Part shown: positions 33,601 through 44,652 of the stretch, piece after piece | How positions within the stretch are numbered: the stretch's first letter is position 1 | Layout: each line of letters starts with the position of its first letter | NCBI GenBank assembly: GCA_050084515.1 | Contig: CM114271.1 | Coordinates: 37,448,001 to 37,512,000, forward strand | Source: Blasia pusilla | Lineage: Eukaryota > Marchantiophyta > Marchantiopsida > Blasiales | Length of the DNA stretch: 64,000 nt | Reading direction: 5' to 3' | The notes under the pieces: generated by a model | The model's database searches: none | The model's input: the letters and a program-made list of their open reading frames with translations, nothing else | Told to the model about the DNA's origin: nothing | Translations under genes and position numbers: made by a program

Positions 33601-36155
33601 GGAGATGTATCCACAACGATTGAGCCCAAGAGTCCAGGTTATGGACCTGATCAGCCAATTTTTGCTAAAATGGTCAGTTTGGGTTTTCTGTCACGAGGTT
33701 GCAGGCCACTTTCTCAAGACCTTGTGGCCTTGAAGATATTGGTGAAATATATTTTTTAAATGCAAGTTATTCTTTCAACTTTGAATATGACCATTTCTTA
33801 CTCCAGATGCTTGAATTGAAAGGGTTGCTGTCATGCTGGCATTCCAGGTCACCAATGAACGATTGACAACAACCGACCATGAGCAAAATGTTCATCACAT
33901 CGAATTCGAATTGGGTGCAGATGTGAGTTGCAGAGGTTACGAGTCTCTCTAATATTTTTTGATGATCCAAAATTTTTGAAGTTAAAGCTCACTTCAAACT
34001 TCTTCTCATTTTTTTGAATCATCACCGCATCAGGAACTTCTAGACAATTCTCTGGTCCTGATAATGCCAAGCAAATTTGTGATTTTGTTCCAGGAACTGA
34101 AATATGCACCAGGAGATGTCCTGACACTAGTACCATGTCAAAATTCAGATAATGTTGATGTGTTCCTCAATCGGCTACATCTTGATAGTGATGCTTACAT
34201 ATCAGTGAGTTATTCATGTAATCCCCTCTTAGAATTTGATATCTATGGGATCTTCCAAGGGACATATCCCATATCAATAAGGTAGTTCCTAAGTACTCTT
34301 TAAAGTGCTATCTAAGCTTTATGTCATTGGTATGTATGTCCTCACTTGCTTTGGTTTCATTGCACAGTTATGCCAGTTACTATTGCCACTTCGGTTCTTC
34401 CAATCAGATTCATATGGTGACTCTATCTACACTTGATAATCATGTATGTAGGTGGAGGCTTCACAATCAAAGCCAGTGTGCATCTGGAATGATCCCCAAA
34501 TGCTGCAATTAGGCCCTGTTAAAATCAAGTCTCTTATTGAAGGTGTTTTAGATGTGTCTTCAGCATCTCCAAGACGATACTTTTTTGAGGTTAGTACTTT
34601 CTGCTGTTGTAGCCTTGTGTACTGATTTTGCTTTGTTACTATTTTGGACCAATGCCTCTTGAGGTATTATGCAACTCTTCAAGAATTTTACTGCATTTTC
34701 TGTCACTGATGTTCGAGAAAATTTGTTGAGTGAAAATATGCATACAACTTTCATCATGGTGACAGGTGATGAGCCATTTTGCCACGGCTGAACATGAGAA
34801 AGAGAGGCTGCAATATTTTGCAACTTCGGAGGGTAGGGATGATCTTTATCAGTACAATCAGAGGGAACGCCGGTCAGTCCTTGAGGTACACTTGTCATGT
34901 GAAGCTTAAAGCTCAAATTCTCAAGGCAAGCAGATTCTTTAGTTGTGGACAAATTTATTTTATCAAGTAGAAAGACGAGTTTATTGTGTCCCCTAGCTTT
35001 AAGCAAGTGATGTCGCTGGCATTTCGACCACCTGGTGGACCTTTCAGTATAGTCTGTGTGATCTGAGTAAGTTTTGAGTTGAGCAAGCAATAGTCATGGT
35101 TGGAAGAGGCTAGAAGTTTTAGACGCAAAAGTGGTGAGTACTACAGTGAGTAGCAGCATGGGGGGATTTGATCCTAGCAAACATGTTTAGCTTACTGTGC
35201 ATCATTGTTTTCAGGTGCTTCTAGACTTCCCTTCAGTTCAGTTGCCTTTGGAGTGGGTTCTTCAGCTGGTTCCAAGACTCAAACCGAGATCATTTTCCAT
35301 TGCTTCTTCTTTGCGTGCACACCCTAATCAGGCACATGTTACTGTGGCTGTGGTGGAGTGGGTCACTCCATTCAAACGCAGAAGGCAGGGATTGTGTTCA
35401 ACATGGTTATCTCAACTTGATCCCAATTCAGGTATGAAGTTGGATTGTCCATGGTGTTTTTTTGTGGTGGGAATTTTGACTAGGGTGCAGACTACTTTGG
35501 ACTCGTTGACAATACTTACTAGCATGGTGTGTCACTTCATTAAGGTATTTTGTATACTAAAAGGATTAGAGGATGGTTTCGTTAGAATATGCAATCCTGA
35601 AAAGATAGATCTTCATGTGCAGGTGACATTTTTGTTCCAGTGTGGATCAATCAGGGAGCTTTGAAATTACCCCCTCCAGCTGTCCCCCTTATTCTGGTAG
35701 GACCAGGAACAGGCTGTGCTCCATTCCGAGCTTTCATTGAGGACAGAGTTGCTGTATCGAAAAGTGAAAAAGTTGCACCTATTGTATTCTTCTTTGGTTG
35801 TCGCCACGAGGAGAAGGATTACCTGTATAAGGAGTTTTGGCTGTCTTGCACCACGAGGGAAAATGTGATGTCCTTGGAAAGAGGAGGAGGTCTGTTTGTG
35901 GCCTTTTCACGAGACCAAGCTCAAAAGATATATGTCCAACACAGGATTCGTGAGAACAGCAAATTGGTTTGGAAGCTTCTGCAGTCAGGAGCAGTTATCT
36001 TCATATCTGGGTCAGCAAACAAAATGCCTGCTCAGGTCACCTCGGCCTTTGAAGAAGTTATCGCAATAGAAGCTGGTATATCCCCAGAATTAGCTAGACG
36101 ATTTTTGAAGCAGCTGGAACTGAAGGGTCGCTTCAGTGTGGAGGCGTGGTCATAG
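30665..36155 (+). CDS. ATR3: NADPH-dependent diflavin oxidoreductase (ATR3 / NDOR1 / Tah18 family)
   Basis: Twelve exons join in frame to 639 residues: 30665-30802, 31250-31327, 31440-31544, 32285-32376, 32681-32871, 33551-33672, 33848-33922, 34094-34204, 34452-34589, 34766-34885, 35215-35431 and 35623-36155. An FMN flavodoxin-like domain (about 1-150) carries STCGQGDPP and FGLGDSGYQKYN. The FAD domain carries RSFSIASS (415-422). The NADPH domain carries GPGTGCAPFR (489-498), FFFGCRHEEKDYLY and a C-terminal AWS. The enzyme passes electrons from NADPH via FAD and FMN to the Fe-S protein DRE2/CIAPIN1 for cytosolic Fe-S cluster assembly. The first FMN loop reads ATETRNAQ where the family normally has a Gly after Thr (TGN). 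Length and exon joins look intact. Confidence 0.93.
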
Positions 36156-37327
36156 ATCACATGGACTATCAACCTATTCTTTGAGTCTTAATAGCGGCTC
36201 CTCATCTTTTTTCTATCATGAGAAACTTAGCATTGTACACAACAATATCCTAAAGATTATACACCTAAAGATTGTACACAACAATTACCTAGACAAAATT
36301 GTAGGAAATTGCACACCTTACCTCGGACAGTCGATCTTTCAAAGTTAGGAAGATTGCAGTTATTTGGGTGGCACACAACAGAGATCCATACGGAGCAACG
36401 AAGCAATCAAAGAGTACATATAGTGCGTTAACCCTCAACGGGTTGAATTGTGCATTGAAATTATTTAGCGGACAAATAATAAATATCAGGGAAGATATTT
36501 GCGAGCTTTGCGGGATATTTTTGCAGAAATACATGTGTAACGGGGAGGAGATCGAATTTTGAACTCTTCCAGGCGGGATAATTCATGTGCGACGAAAGCT
36601 ACCAACTATCAACTGGTCAGTTGCACCGGATGGGTTACGATGCATTGTTTTTCAATCCGGGTTACGATGCATTGTTTTTCACTTGCTCCGATTATCAGTA
36701 TAAATGAGTTGTAATGGTGAAAACATCTTTTACTGGTAATTTGCAATTGTACAACCAAAATTTGCGTAAACCACCACTCGTACCAATTTCCTATCTGCTC
36801 TAGATTTTAATTTCAACTTCTACTCGATTTTAAGATTCTTTGCCGCCCTTCCAAGATACTCATGCCGTTGTTCCAGCCATGGAGACATCTATTGACGAAC
36901 TCCACGTTTAGCAAGGTGCTGGCTTTCATGCGATGAATCACCTTTACTTGCCGAGCACACCGAATGCATAGTGACTCGATAATCAGAGAAAACTACGAAA
37001 TGGTTCACTTCCCTCTCGCTTATCGGCGAAATTGGTAGGGTGGAGAAAAATAAATACCGCGTCTGCCTGGCACGGATGATGCGATTGAACTTCACCGCCA
37101 GGACCACCTGGAGAACTATCCAGTCAGGTACGCTCGAGGCTTGATCACAAGCTTAATAAAGTGGGGAATGCCACAAACATTCTGCAAAGCCTCTTCAGAC
37201 TACTTGTGAACAGCATGAAGCTCAAATAGGCCATTACTGATTGCACGATTGCCCGAGGTACCAGATCAGCCACCCGCAAAGTTGAAAGGAAGTCTGAAGA
37301 GTTCATACCGCAAGAAGAAGGCTGCTA
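36156..37327. other. 3' intergenic region between convergent genes
   Basis: The diflavin reductase (+) and the BtaB-like gene (-) end facing each other here. No gene is seen, and no sign of the missing DUF3419 half of BTA1 was found on the - strand. A short tandem repeat of GGGTTACGATGCATTGTTTTTCA-type units occurs at about 36,632-36,681, and a short imperfect repeat of TAAAGATT(A/G)TACAC at about 36,250-36,290. Confidence 0.5.
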
Positions 37328-38768
37328 CTAGTTGCCATTAATAGGAGCCTCAGGATGCCGCACTCTTCCTAGCCAAACGTAATACGGGACCTTGATCACC
37401 GGTACATAAGGAATATGACCGCTTAGATTTTCTTCATGGACTGCAGCCACAGCATCAGACGCAAATCGATTCATCCTGTCAGCAAGGTATCCCTATCTTG
37501 AAACACATTTGCAGGACTCGACAAACCAATACAGCGTTCATATCGCGGTTTGTGAGAAGAAAAGAACAAACCATCCTGCCAACACATTCAACATAGGACG
37601 AAGCGACACTCCGGTTCTGTGCCGGAAAGGTCCATAACGTTTCGTATGAACACGAATTTCGAAGCTGACAATCTAGGGATCTCTTCATTAGCCACTTTCC
37701 TTCAACCGCAATGCTGACATGGGTTTGGGCAACGAGATTATTGAGGGTGCACGCGACGGAAGGAGGGCACTGGTGAAATGAAGATCGGCCACTGATCCAT
37801 GAAGGTTCAGGTGTGCATCTCACTCGGCAGGTGAGAATTGGAAGCTTATGCTAGACAACGAGGAGGAAAGCTACGCACCGCGTTCAAGAGCATGATCAAG
37901 GTAGGATCGTCGCTCAGGCCCTAGATCGATGTTGTCCATGTCAAAGATGCACCTCCAAAACCAACGAGTTAAGTACCCGTGCTGGCGTTCTGGAGAATCG
38001 TACTTCATAGAAGTGTAAAAATCCGCTACACCAAGTACGCCAACAGTCGGATCTAAATATGATAGAGCTTTGTCAACGGCTGCCATGAAAGGTGGAATCA
38101 CTGCCATTTCAACAACAATCAGTTCAGTGAAGAGCCGCAATGACTTCATTAAGTCCAATGAACACGCATTACAGCGATCCGTGGCCAAGGTCCATCACGG
38201 CTCTTCGTCTACTAAGCGGGGTTCGGCGAATTTTGTGATGTAGAAGGACTGCGAGCTTACGAAGGCGCCACCAATTCTGCACCAGTGTAACGGCTGCAAT
38301 GCTGTAAGCTGTGTTTACTCTTTCCAGCTCACGAAGAATCCGAGGGGTTGAGGACTTACTTGAAAGAGAGTAAGAGAAGGTAATCAGGCTCGCAGGTTTA
38401 GTCTCGGGCTCAAAATCGCATACGTCTGCTTCGACGACCTCCACATTCTTCCACCCTCGTTGCTTTACCTTCCTCCGCGCAACATCACAAAGAGGACCGC
38501 AGATGTCCACCACATAAATCTTCTCGAACTTCGACAGATCGAAGTACTCTGCCATCATGTCCACGTTCTCTCCGGTACCACCTCCCAGGTCTACCCATAC
38601 GAGACCGGAAAGATCTTCCAGCTTGGCCACTGTCGTGGCGCAAGCCCTCAGCATACTCCTTCTACCATGTAAGAATCTTGCTCGAAAATGATCATCTGCC
38701 AAAATGCCACTCACCCTTCCGCTTTCAATTCAAGCGCGCGCTCGTTTGTGTATGTGGAGGGAGGGAGG

Positions 38769-38822
<54 letters not shown>

Positions 38823-39102
38823 ATCTCTGGCTTTCACACACCTATGCAAGAACTGAGCAATCTGAACCTGGTCCTGTCTAGCAATGATCACGCAGAGAGA
38901 AAGAGAATCACGATCCGAGCAGAATTCAGATACCATACACCACACGATTCAAAAAATTCAAGAGCAGCAGCAACTCACAAGCATCTGCTTGAGGGCCATA
39001 GAAAGCCTCCAGGCGCTCCTTATGCGAATCTCCCGTAATGCGCGAGAACCATATCGATTTCAGCACCTGAACATCACTACATAGATTCCTCACCAACTCC
39101 AT
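37328..39102 (-). CDS. BTA1: BtaB-like S-adenosylmethionine methyltransferase, N-terminal half of betaine lipid synthase BTA1
   Basis: Four exons on - join in frame: 39102-38979, 38695-38360, 38100-37879 and 37440-37328, 264 residues. The order of conserved blocks is that of the BTA1 methyltransferase domain: SHKERLEAFY (26-35), YDHFRARFLHGRR, the SAM-binding motif VWVDLGGGTGEN (74-85), YVVDICGPLCDVA, ITFSYSLSMIPPF, GVLGVADFY, NIDLGPERR and the closing YYVWLGR. In the full enzyme this domain trimethylates the homoserine headgroup to make DGTS, a phosphorus-free membrane lipid. The DUF3419 (BtaA, aminocarboxypropyl transfer) half found in eukaryotic BTA1 is absent: a stop follows the YYVWLGR block by about 12 codons. 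It could be a separate methyltransferase, a partial duplicate or a truncated gene. All splice sites look functional. Confidence 0.85.
38756..38820 (+). repeat. (GA)n microsatellite in intron 1 of the BtaB-like gene
   Basis: GGGA units lead into about 23 GA dinucleotides. The tract lies inside the first intron (38,696-38,978), so on the transcript it is a CU-rich tract close to the acceptor of exon 2. Confidence 0.9.
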
Positions 39103-41136
39103 CCTTCCCACTCCTGCAACCCTACCCGATCCGCCTCTCCCACAACCTCTCACCCTATCGCTCCACCACCACCCCCCACGTAACAATAACAATCAATCCC
39201 TCTCTCAATCCCCCAATTCCTCACACCACTCTGCAACCCACGGACCTCTCCTCTCCTCCGTCCCTCCTCTCTCGTTACTCTGCAAAAGGCGTTTGATGAA
39301 GGGCGAACTGCGAGCTAATTGTCGCAGGATGGCGTAGGGTCCTGGGTTAACTGCGCTACTACGGGTCGTGATTAGCAGAGAGCAGGAAAGGACTTGGAGT
39401 TGGTGCGGGCGAAGGGTGACAGCTATGGTTACCCATCTGTCGGTCTTGCTGGGAGCAAAGGAAGGGTGAGTAGGTGGGTGGGAGGACAGAGAGGATGGAT
39501 GTCGGATCCAGTTTTGGATGGTTGTGGGAATCGCAGAGTGAATGTATGTGTGAATCCCCATGGAGCGTATGCGGTCGATGGAGGTCGCCTGATGGACCCT
39601 TCCGCTTTGTAGATGTGCATCTTACATTCGCGCAGCGGTTTTCAAAGTTGAAGGAAATTCAAAGTTCAACGCTCACTTCGAGAAACTAGTGTGGCCCCTA
39701 GAAACTCAGAGCAGATGTAAGGGGAGTGGAATAGCGTTGAGATCTGACGATGTAGAGGATTCGATACGATGATGGATGGTACAATTCTAGATTCTGGATG
39801 TAGAGAATTTCGAATCTATTTGGAAAGTAGAAAGAGCAATAGTAGAACAACAATCCCGACGTTTCAGTCCGCATAGAAATGTTCAAACAAAAGAGGACAA
39901 TGTTGGCGTTTGTGTCATTATTGAAGGAGAATGTAAGAGTTTATGGGAATCGATGAAGTGGATGTGGAGATCATACCAAAGGTGCCATATACTGTTCAGC
40001 CAAACAGTGTTCGTGTTATTCCGTCTTATATCTGCAGGGCACTTAATTTTACGTTCTGCTTCGCACTATCGATGTACCTTAGTACCGTGGTTCAAAAGAA
40101 CAAAGTTATAGATTAGCACGTTATTAGAGGCTGCGGAAGTGTAATGATTGTTGGAGTGGTAGTAGAATGGTGAAATTTACTTCGTACTTAGGTGAAGCAT
40201 TTGTCTTCCTCCACTCCAGGACTAAGCGTGCCAAGGTTGCCGTACACTCCATTTTATGCAAAATCTAGGGTTACTTGTGAGGTTTTGGTGCACGTGTTTC
40301 CTTAGAGAGTTGTTTCTCACGGCCCTCGTCTGGAATACCGTTCCCAACCTGCAAAAGATAATGAGAAACCAACGAGCTGTTGTATTATAAAGCTCGTAAA
40401 CTACCAAGCTGCTATAATTTTCGTTACAGATTGGGCAGCATTTCGTAGGACTGTGTCGATCTGCCCTCCTGCAAGCTGTGGAAAATGGCGGGTATTCTCT
40501 GGACTTGCGGTCCTAATTTGAGACTTCCCTTGTAGCCTTCGGCGGAGACTGCCCGTGAAGAAATCAAGGCCATATGGGACCAAGCTGAAATCAGTAGCCT
40601 GCTCTCCACATTTATTGCCGAGTCTGAGGATTTCACATCATCTAGTGACATGTTTCACAACCGTTAGATTGACTTCCATGTGTCGTGAAGATAAGACATC
40701 ACTTACTAAACAAAAGAAAAAGATGCTTTCAGTGATGACGTAACAATCTGATGAGGAGGGCATGTACCATTCGTCCAACTTAAAATGGAACACTAGGAAG
40801 ACTTTGTTCGGCTTGACTGCAACTTGGACAAAGGGTGACCGACAAAGCTTCGCCTGGCAAAGAGGAATCGAATACACACTACTGATTTGGTATGAAGAGT
40901 CTTAATTGTCTGGTCGAATAGAACATACATCGCTAGTGCTCTGCTGGCGGTAACTGAGCATAGAGTGGGCAGGAATTTCTATGAGGTTTGAGAGTAATCA
41001 CTAGAATTGCCTTTTTGGTGGCTTTTCACTGCTTAATGTCTTTACGGTGACACGGTTACTGGCTGTTTATACACTACCCTTGGCTTTGAAGGGATTGGAG
41101 AAGAAATGAGAGGCATTGGTAGGTAAGTTATGAGCG
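39103..41136. other. Intergenic: promoter side of the BtaB-like gene and 3' side of the SEL1 gene
   Basis: The part next to 39,103 (to about 39,620) is CpG-richer and holds the 5' leader and promoter of the BtaB-like gene on the - strand. The remainder to 41,136 is AT-richer and includes the 3' UTR of the SEL1-repeat gene. No further gene is recognised. Confidence 0.45.
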
Positions 41137-44100
41137 CTACTCATGGTGGGCTGCTCCATCAATCGAGGACAGTCCACTCAACCACTCGAGTGCCAGACCG
41201 TCACCTGCTTCAGCAGCAACTTCAAAGTAATGTCTGGCAGATTCTTCCATATGTTGGACATTCTGGCGCTCATCACCTTCCAACATGAATTCCTCTGGGT
41301 TGACGAGGTCTGTATTGATCAGTGAATTAGGGGTGCTGTCCATCAAGTCGTCCTTTTCATTGCACTTTTCTGAAGGGATCTGCATGCCTGGAACTCCACA
41401 ATATTTAAGAAACAAAAAAAGTGCAGTTTAGGGTGAGAAGGTCTGGGAAGGCTCTTCCTTGCCAATATTGTCCACATTGAGGCAGGCACAGGACATGGGA
41501 GTACAACATACCTCTAGCCATGAGTGCACCGTAAACAGTTGCTGCTGCAGTATGTCCCTGGCATGAGGACGCAAACATCAAGTTCGTAGGTGCCATGGTT
41601 TAGTGAGAGGTGAATCCAAAAGATTGAAAGGTTTACGTAAATACAGGATAAAGTGAAATCACCTTTTTATTTCACCTAGTATATCTAGTGGAACCATCGA
41701 CAGGATCAGTACCATAAGTCAAACAATCACAACACAACTTCTACACAGAAAAACAGATGGTCATGTACCTGGTCAGCTGCATTTTGAAAGCACCACGCAG
41801 CAGCTTTAACATCTCGCTTTGTGTGCTTGCCAGCCAAATAAATTGACCCCATTAAGAAAAGAGCACCAGGGTGTTTCTGCACATTTCCCCGAGTTGTATT
41901 TTCTGTAATTGGCACATGGATAATCACACAATCTCTATCAGCCTTATACACCACTGATTGCTCATACCATGACTTCTACACCAAACACCTAACTGGTGGC
42001 ATAATTGCTCCAGAGCAGATCAGCGACTCAGCAACAGGACCTGATGCAATGCGATCTAATTCATCGAGTCAAAGAACATGCAACTTGAGGATGTCTCCCA
42101 AGTCTTGATATTTTGATATTAAAAGAGAAAGGACGAGAGTATGACTTGCCTACTGCTCATTGTCCTTTCTTTGTGGTTATCATTCCAAAGGTAAGAACCA
42201 TTTCTACTCCAACTCACGGTTTAATCAAAATCGTGGACTGGTGCTTTCTCATCACATCTCTTTCCTGGATGAGTGGAAGATTGAGGTCAAGAAAGCGAGG
42301 TAGTAGAATGGGGTACCTGACAAGCTGCTAGCTCCAAGTACTTTAATGCTTTCTCATCCATCCCATCATCATGATCACCTATCCCAATGAGTTTACCCTA
42401 TGTAACAAGGATACAGCACTTCAAACTCAAACTCAGAATAAATACAATAAGGGTCAGTATCAAATTGGGTAAGAATCAGCTTTTCAACACTGTCCAAAGA
42501 TACACTACAGTTAATAATTGATACTTGCTCGCATACCACAGCTACTAGTCTTCCAACCTCACAAGTGCTCAAGTGAGTGTGTAGAAGCAAACCAAATGAG
42601 CGTTCACATGTTAAGAGGTAAAGCTATGTGACCTCAGCACGAAGTCTACACACTAGCTCATACTGTGCAACAGGATTTCCTGCATCTGCGGCTGACTCCA
42701 ACAGAGCCGCTCCACTGCAAAGAATCAACACTGTACACTAAATCAGTGGTAGATGAAGTCATACCCAGAGAAGTTATTGGAAATGCAAATGGGGAAGAAA
42801 TGAAGGAGCTTCTAAAATTGTTGGAGGGCTACAACCATGCAACACTGTGCTCACCTTGCAGGACAAGCACCAGGTATGTGATAGTACATGTGGAGACGAG
42901 ATAGCAACAACATCGCATCTGTATTTGAGTTGTCTACCTCCAATGCCAACTCAAAATTCTCTTTCGCTTTCTGTAAAACAAGACCAATGAGTTCTTGTAT
43001 ATGGTTTAGTGGAAAATCTTCTCAAGTTCTGCTTACTTTCTCTGCTTTGAAACATTATATCTGAGACAAATAAGGCACTGAACTCAACAAGACGAATGAA
43101 GAGACAAATTAGTTGATGTTAATTGAAAGTTCATCTGGGTTGCTCGGGCAAGAATGGTCCTAGATATGCTCATCACTCATACCCCTTGAGTCACTAAGTT
43201 ATTGACACCCTTGGACACATGTCAGAAAAACTAGACTGCAACTGAAACCATTGCACATATGTCAGACAGATTAGAGGGTTAAAATGGGCCACAAGCTTTT
43301 ATGCAATTGCCCTAACAATTGGACTCCAATCCTGCTGGTTCAGAAAGGAGAAGAGAGCTTCCAAACCTTGAGTAGGGGTTCCAACCGAAAGTCATCTGGA
43401 TCAGTATAAGGGAGAACACGGTCAGCCTCCATCACAGCACTTAGTCCATGTGCTATGTACTGCAGTGCTTCCTTCTTAGCCAGTGAGCTGGCCCTCGCTG
43501 AGGACTGTCTCTGCACAACTCCCAAGCCTAGCATCCCAGCAAACCGATTTGTACAGTTTCAGAGCTTGTCGCAATGAGCAATACCCACTTTCATCTACAA
43601 GCTCAAAGCTGAGGGAAGTATAATAAACCACCGCAACCCATCAATTGTCAAGTGCAGTTCTGTCTAACCATTTACTGTCTTCATACACACATCCCAAAAA
43701 CCTTTTCCTACCACAATTTGCCATCACTCTGTCCACTTATTGCTCACCTTGACAACTCCCATAATTGACATGACCAATCGGCTATTCAGGAATTCATAGG
43801 TCCTACTTCTCAACCAAAAGGCTACTACACTGACGAGGCAGGGAATGAGTACCATATCGGTAAACACACTGGTGCCCGAAAAGGGAACAGGAAGAAATTC
43901 ATCACACAAAAAAAAAGGTGGGAATTCAAGAGTCAAACAAAAGGAGCCCCGAATTGAGCAAGATGTGGATCCCCTAGCAATCAAAATCCTCAACAGCAGA
44001 AAACAATTGGAAGCAATGGAGCAAGGTGTTAATACAAAGGAAAGAACCAAAGTCTGTAACAGTAGAAACAATGGCAGACACTCCCAAAAAAATCCATAAA

Positions 44101-44652
44101 GACAAGAGATGCCAATACTATGGCAAAACTAAGTGTCAGATTCTCAACCACCCAACCTACCCCACATCTCCATCACTCTTGTGGCTACCCTCCCTTTCTC
44201 CTAGTTCAGGTTTCTTTCTGATGTCAGGTCCATGACTTAACATTGATAGCTTAACTCTTATCCGATTTTCTTTCTCTGATTCTTTCTGCAATGCATATTC
44301 TAGGTGGAAACCATAATTTATGCTGTGCATGTCTACACAGCATAAAATCAGAACAGCCTTGAGAGGTCAGGACTTTAAGGAGTTGGACTCCTATGAATTT
44401 TGTAAACAACAGTAGGTTGTCCTCAAGCCCCAATAGGCAAACATCAGAATTGCAATGCATCGAAAACTGACCTGAAGATGCACCAGTCTCTGTCCCATCT
44501 GTGGCTGGGAAATGCCTGGTGAATTTCCAGGCAATGGAGGATGAGCGCACAGAAGAGGAGACGTGGCCATACCCAGATGCATTGTGACCCAGAATTTGAC
44601 CTGACAGACTGCGGAATGAGCGACCAACAAATGTTGCAAGAGCTTTCTGCAT
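41137..44652 (-). CDS. SEL1/TPR-repeat protein, probably mitochondrial
   Basis: Eight exons on - join in frame to 341 residues: 44652-44472, 43527-43367, 42970-42855, 42714-42633, 42397-42317, 41876-41769, 41557-41512 and 41387-41137. The first about 50 residues ([19 protein letters not shown]...) are rich in Arg, Ser and Ala with almost no acids, as in mitochondrial presequences. Then come helical repeats: [20 protein letters not shown] (TPR-like), [52 protein letters not shown] with [31 protein letters not shown] and [20 protein letters not shown], which fit SEL1-like repeats. Such repeats form a solenoid for protein contacts; the partner is unknown. The acceptor chosen for exon 2 (GATGCTAG) keeps frame but has a weak pyrimidine tract. 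Confidence 0.8.

Noticed and set aside
38730-38945. Open frames with long Arg-Glu or Leu-Ser runs
   Set aside because: They are translations of the (GA)n microsatellite in intron 1 of the BtaB-like gene.
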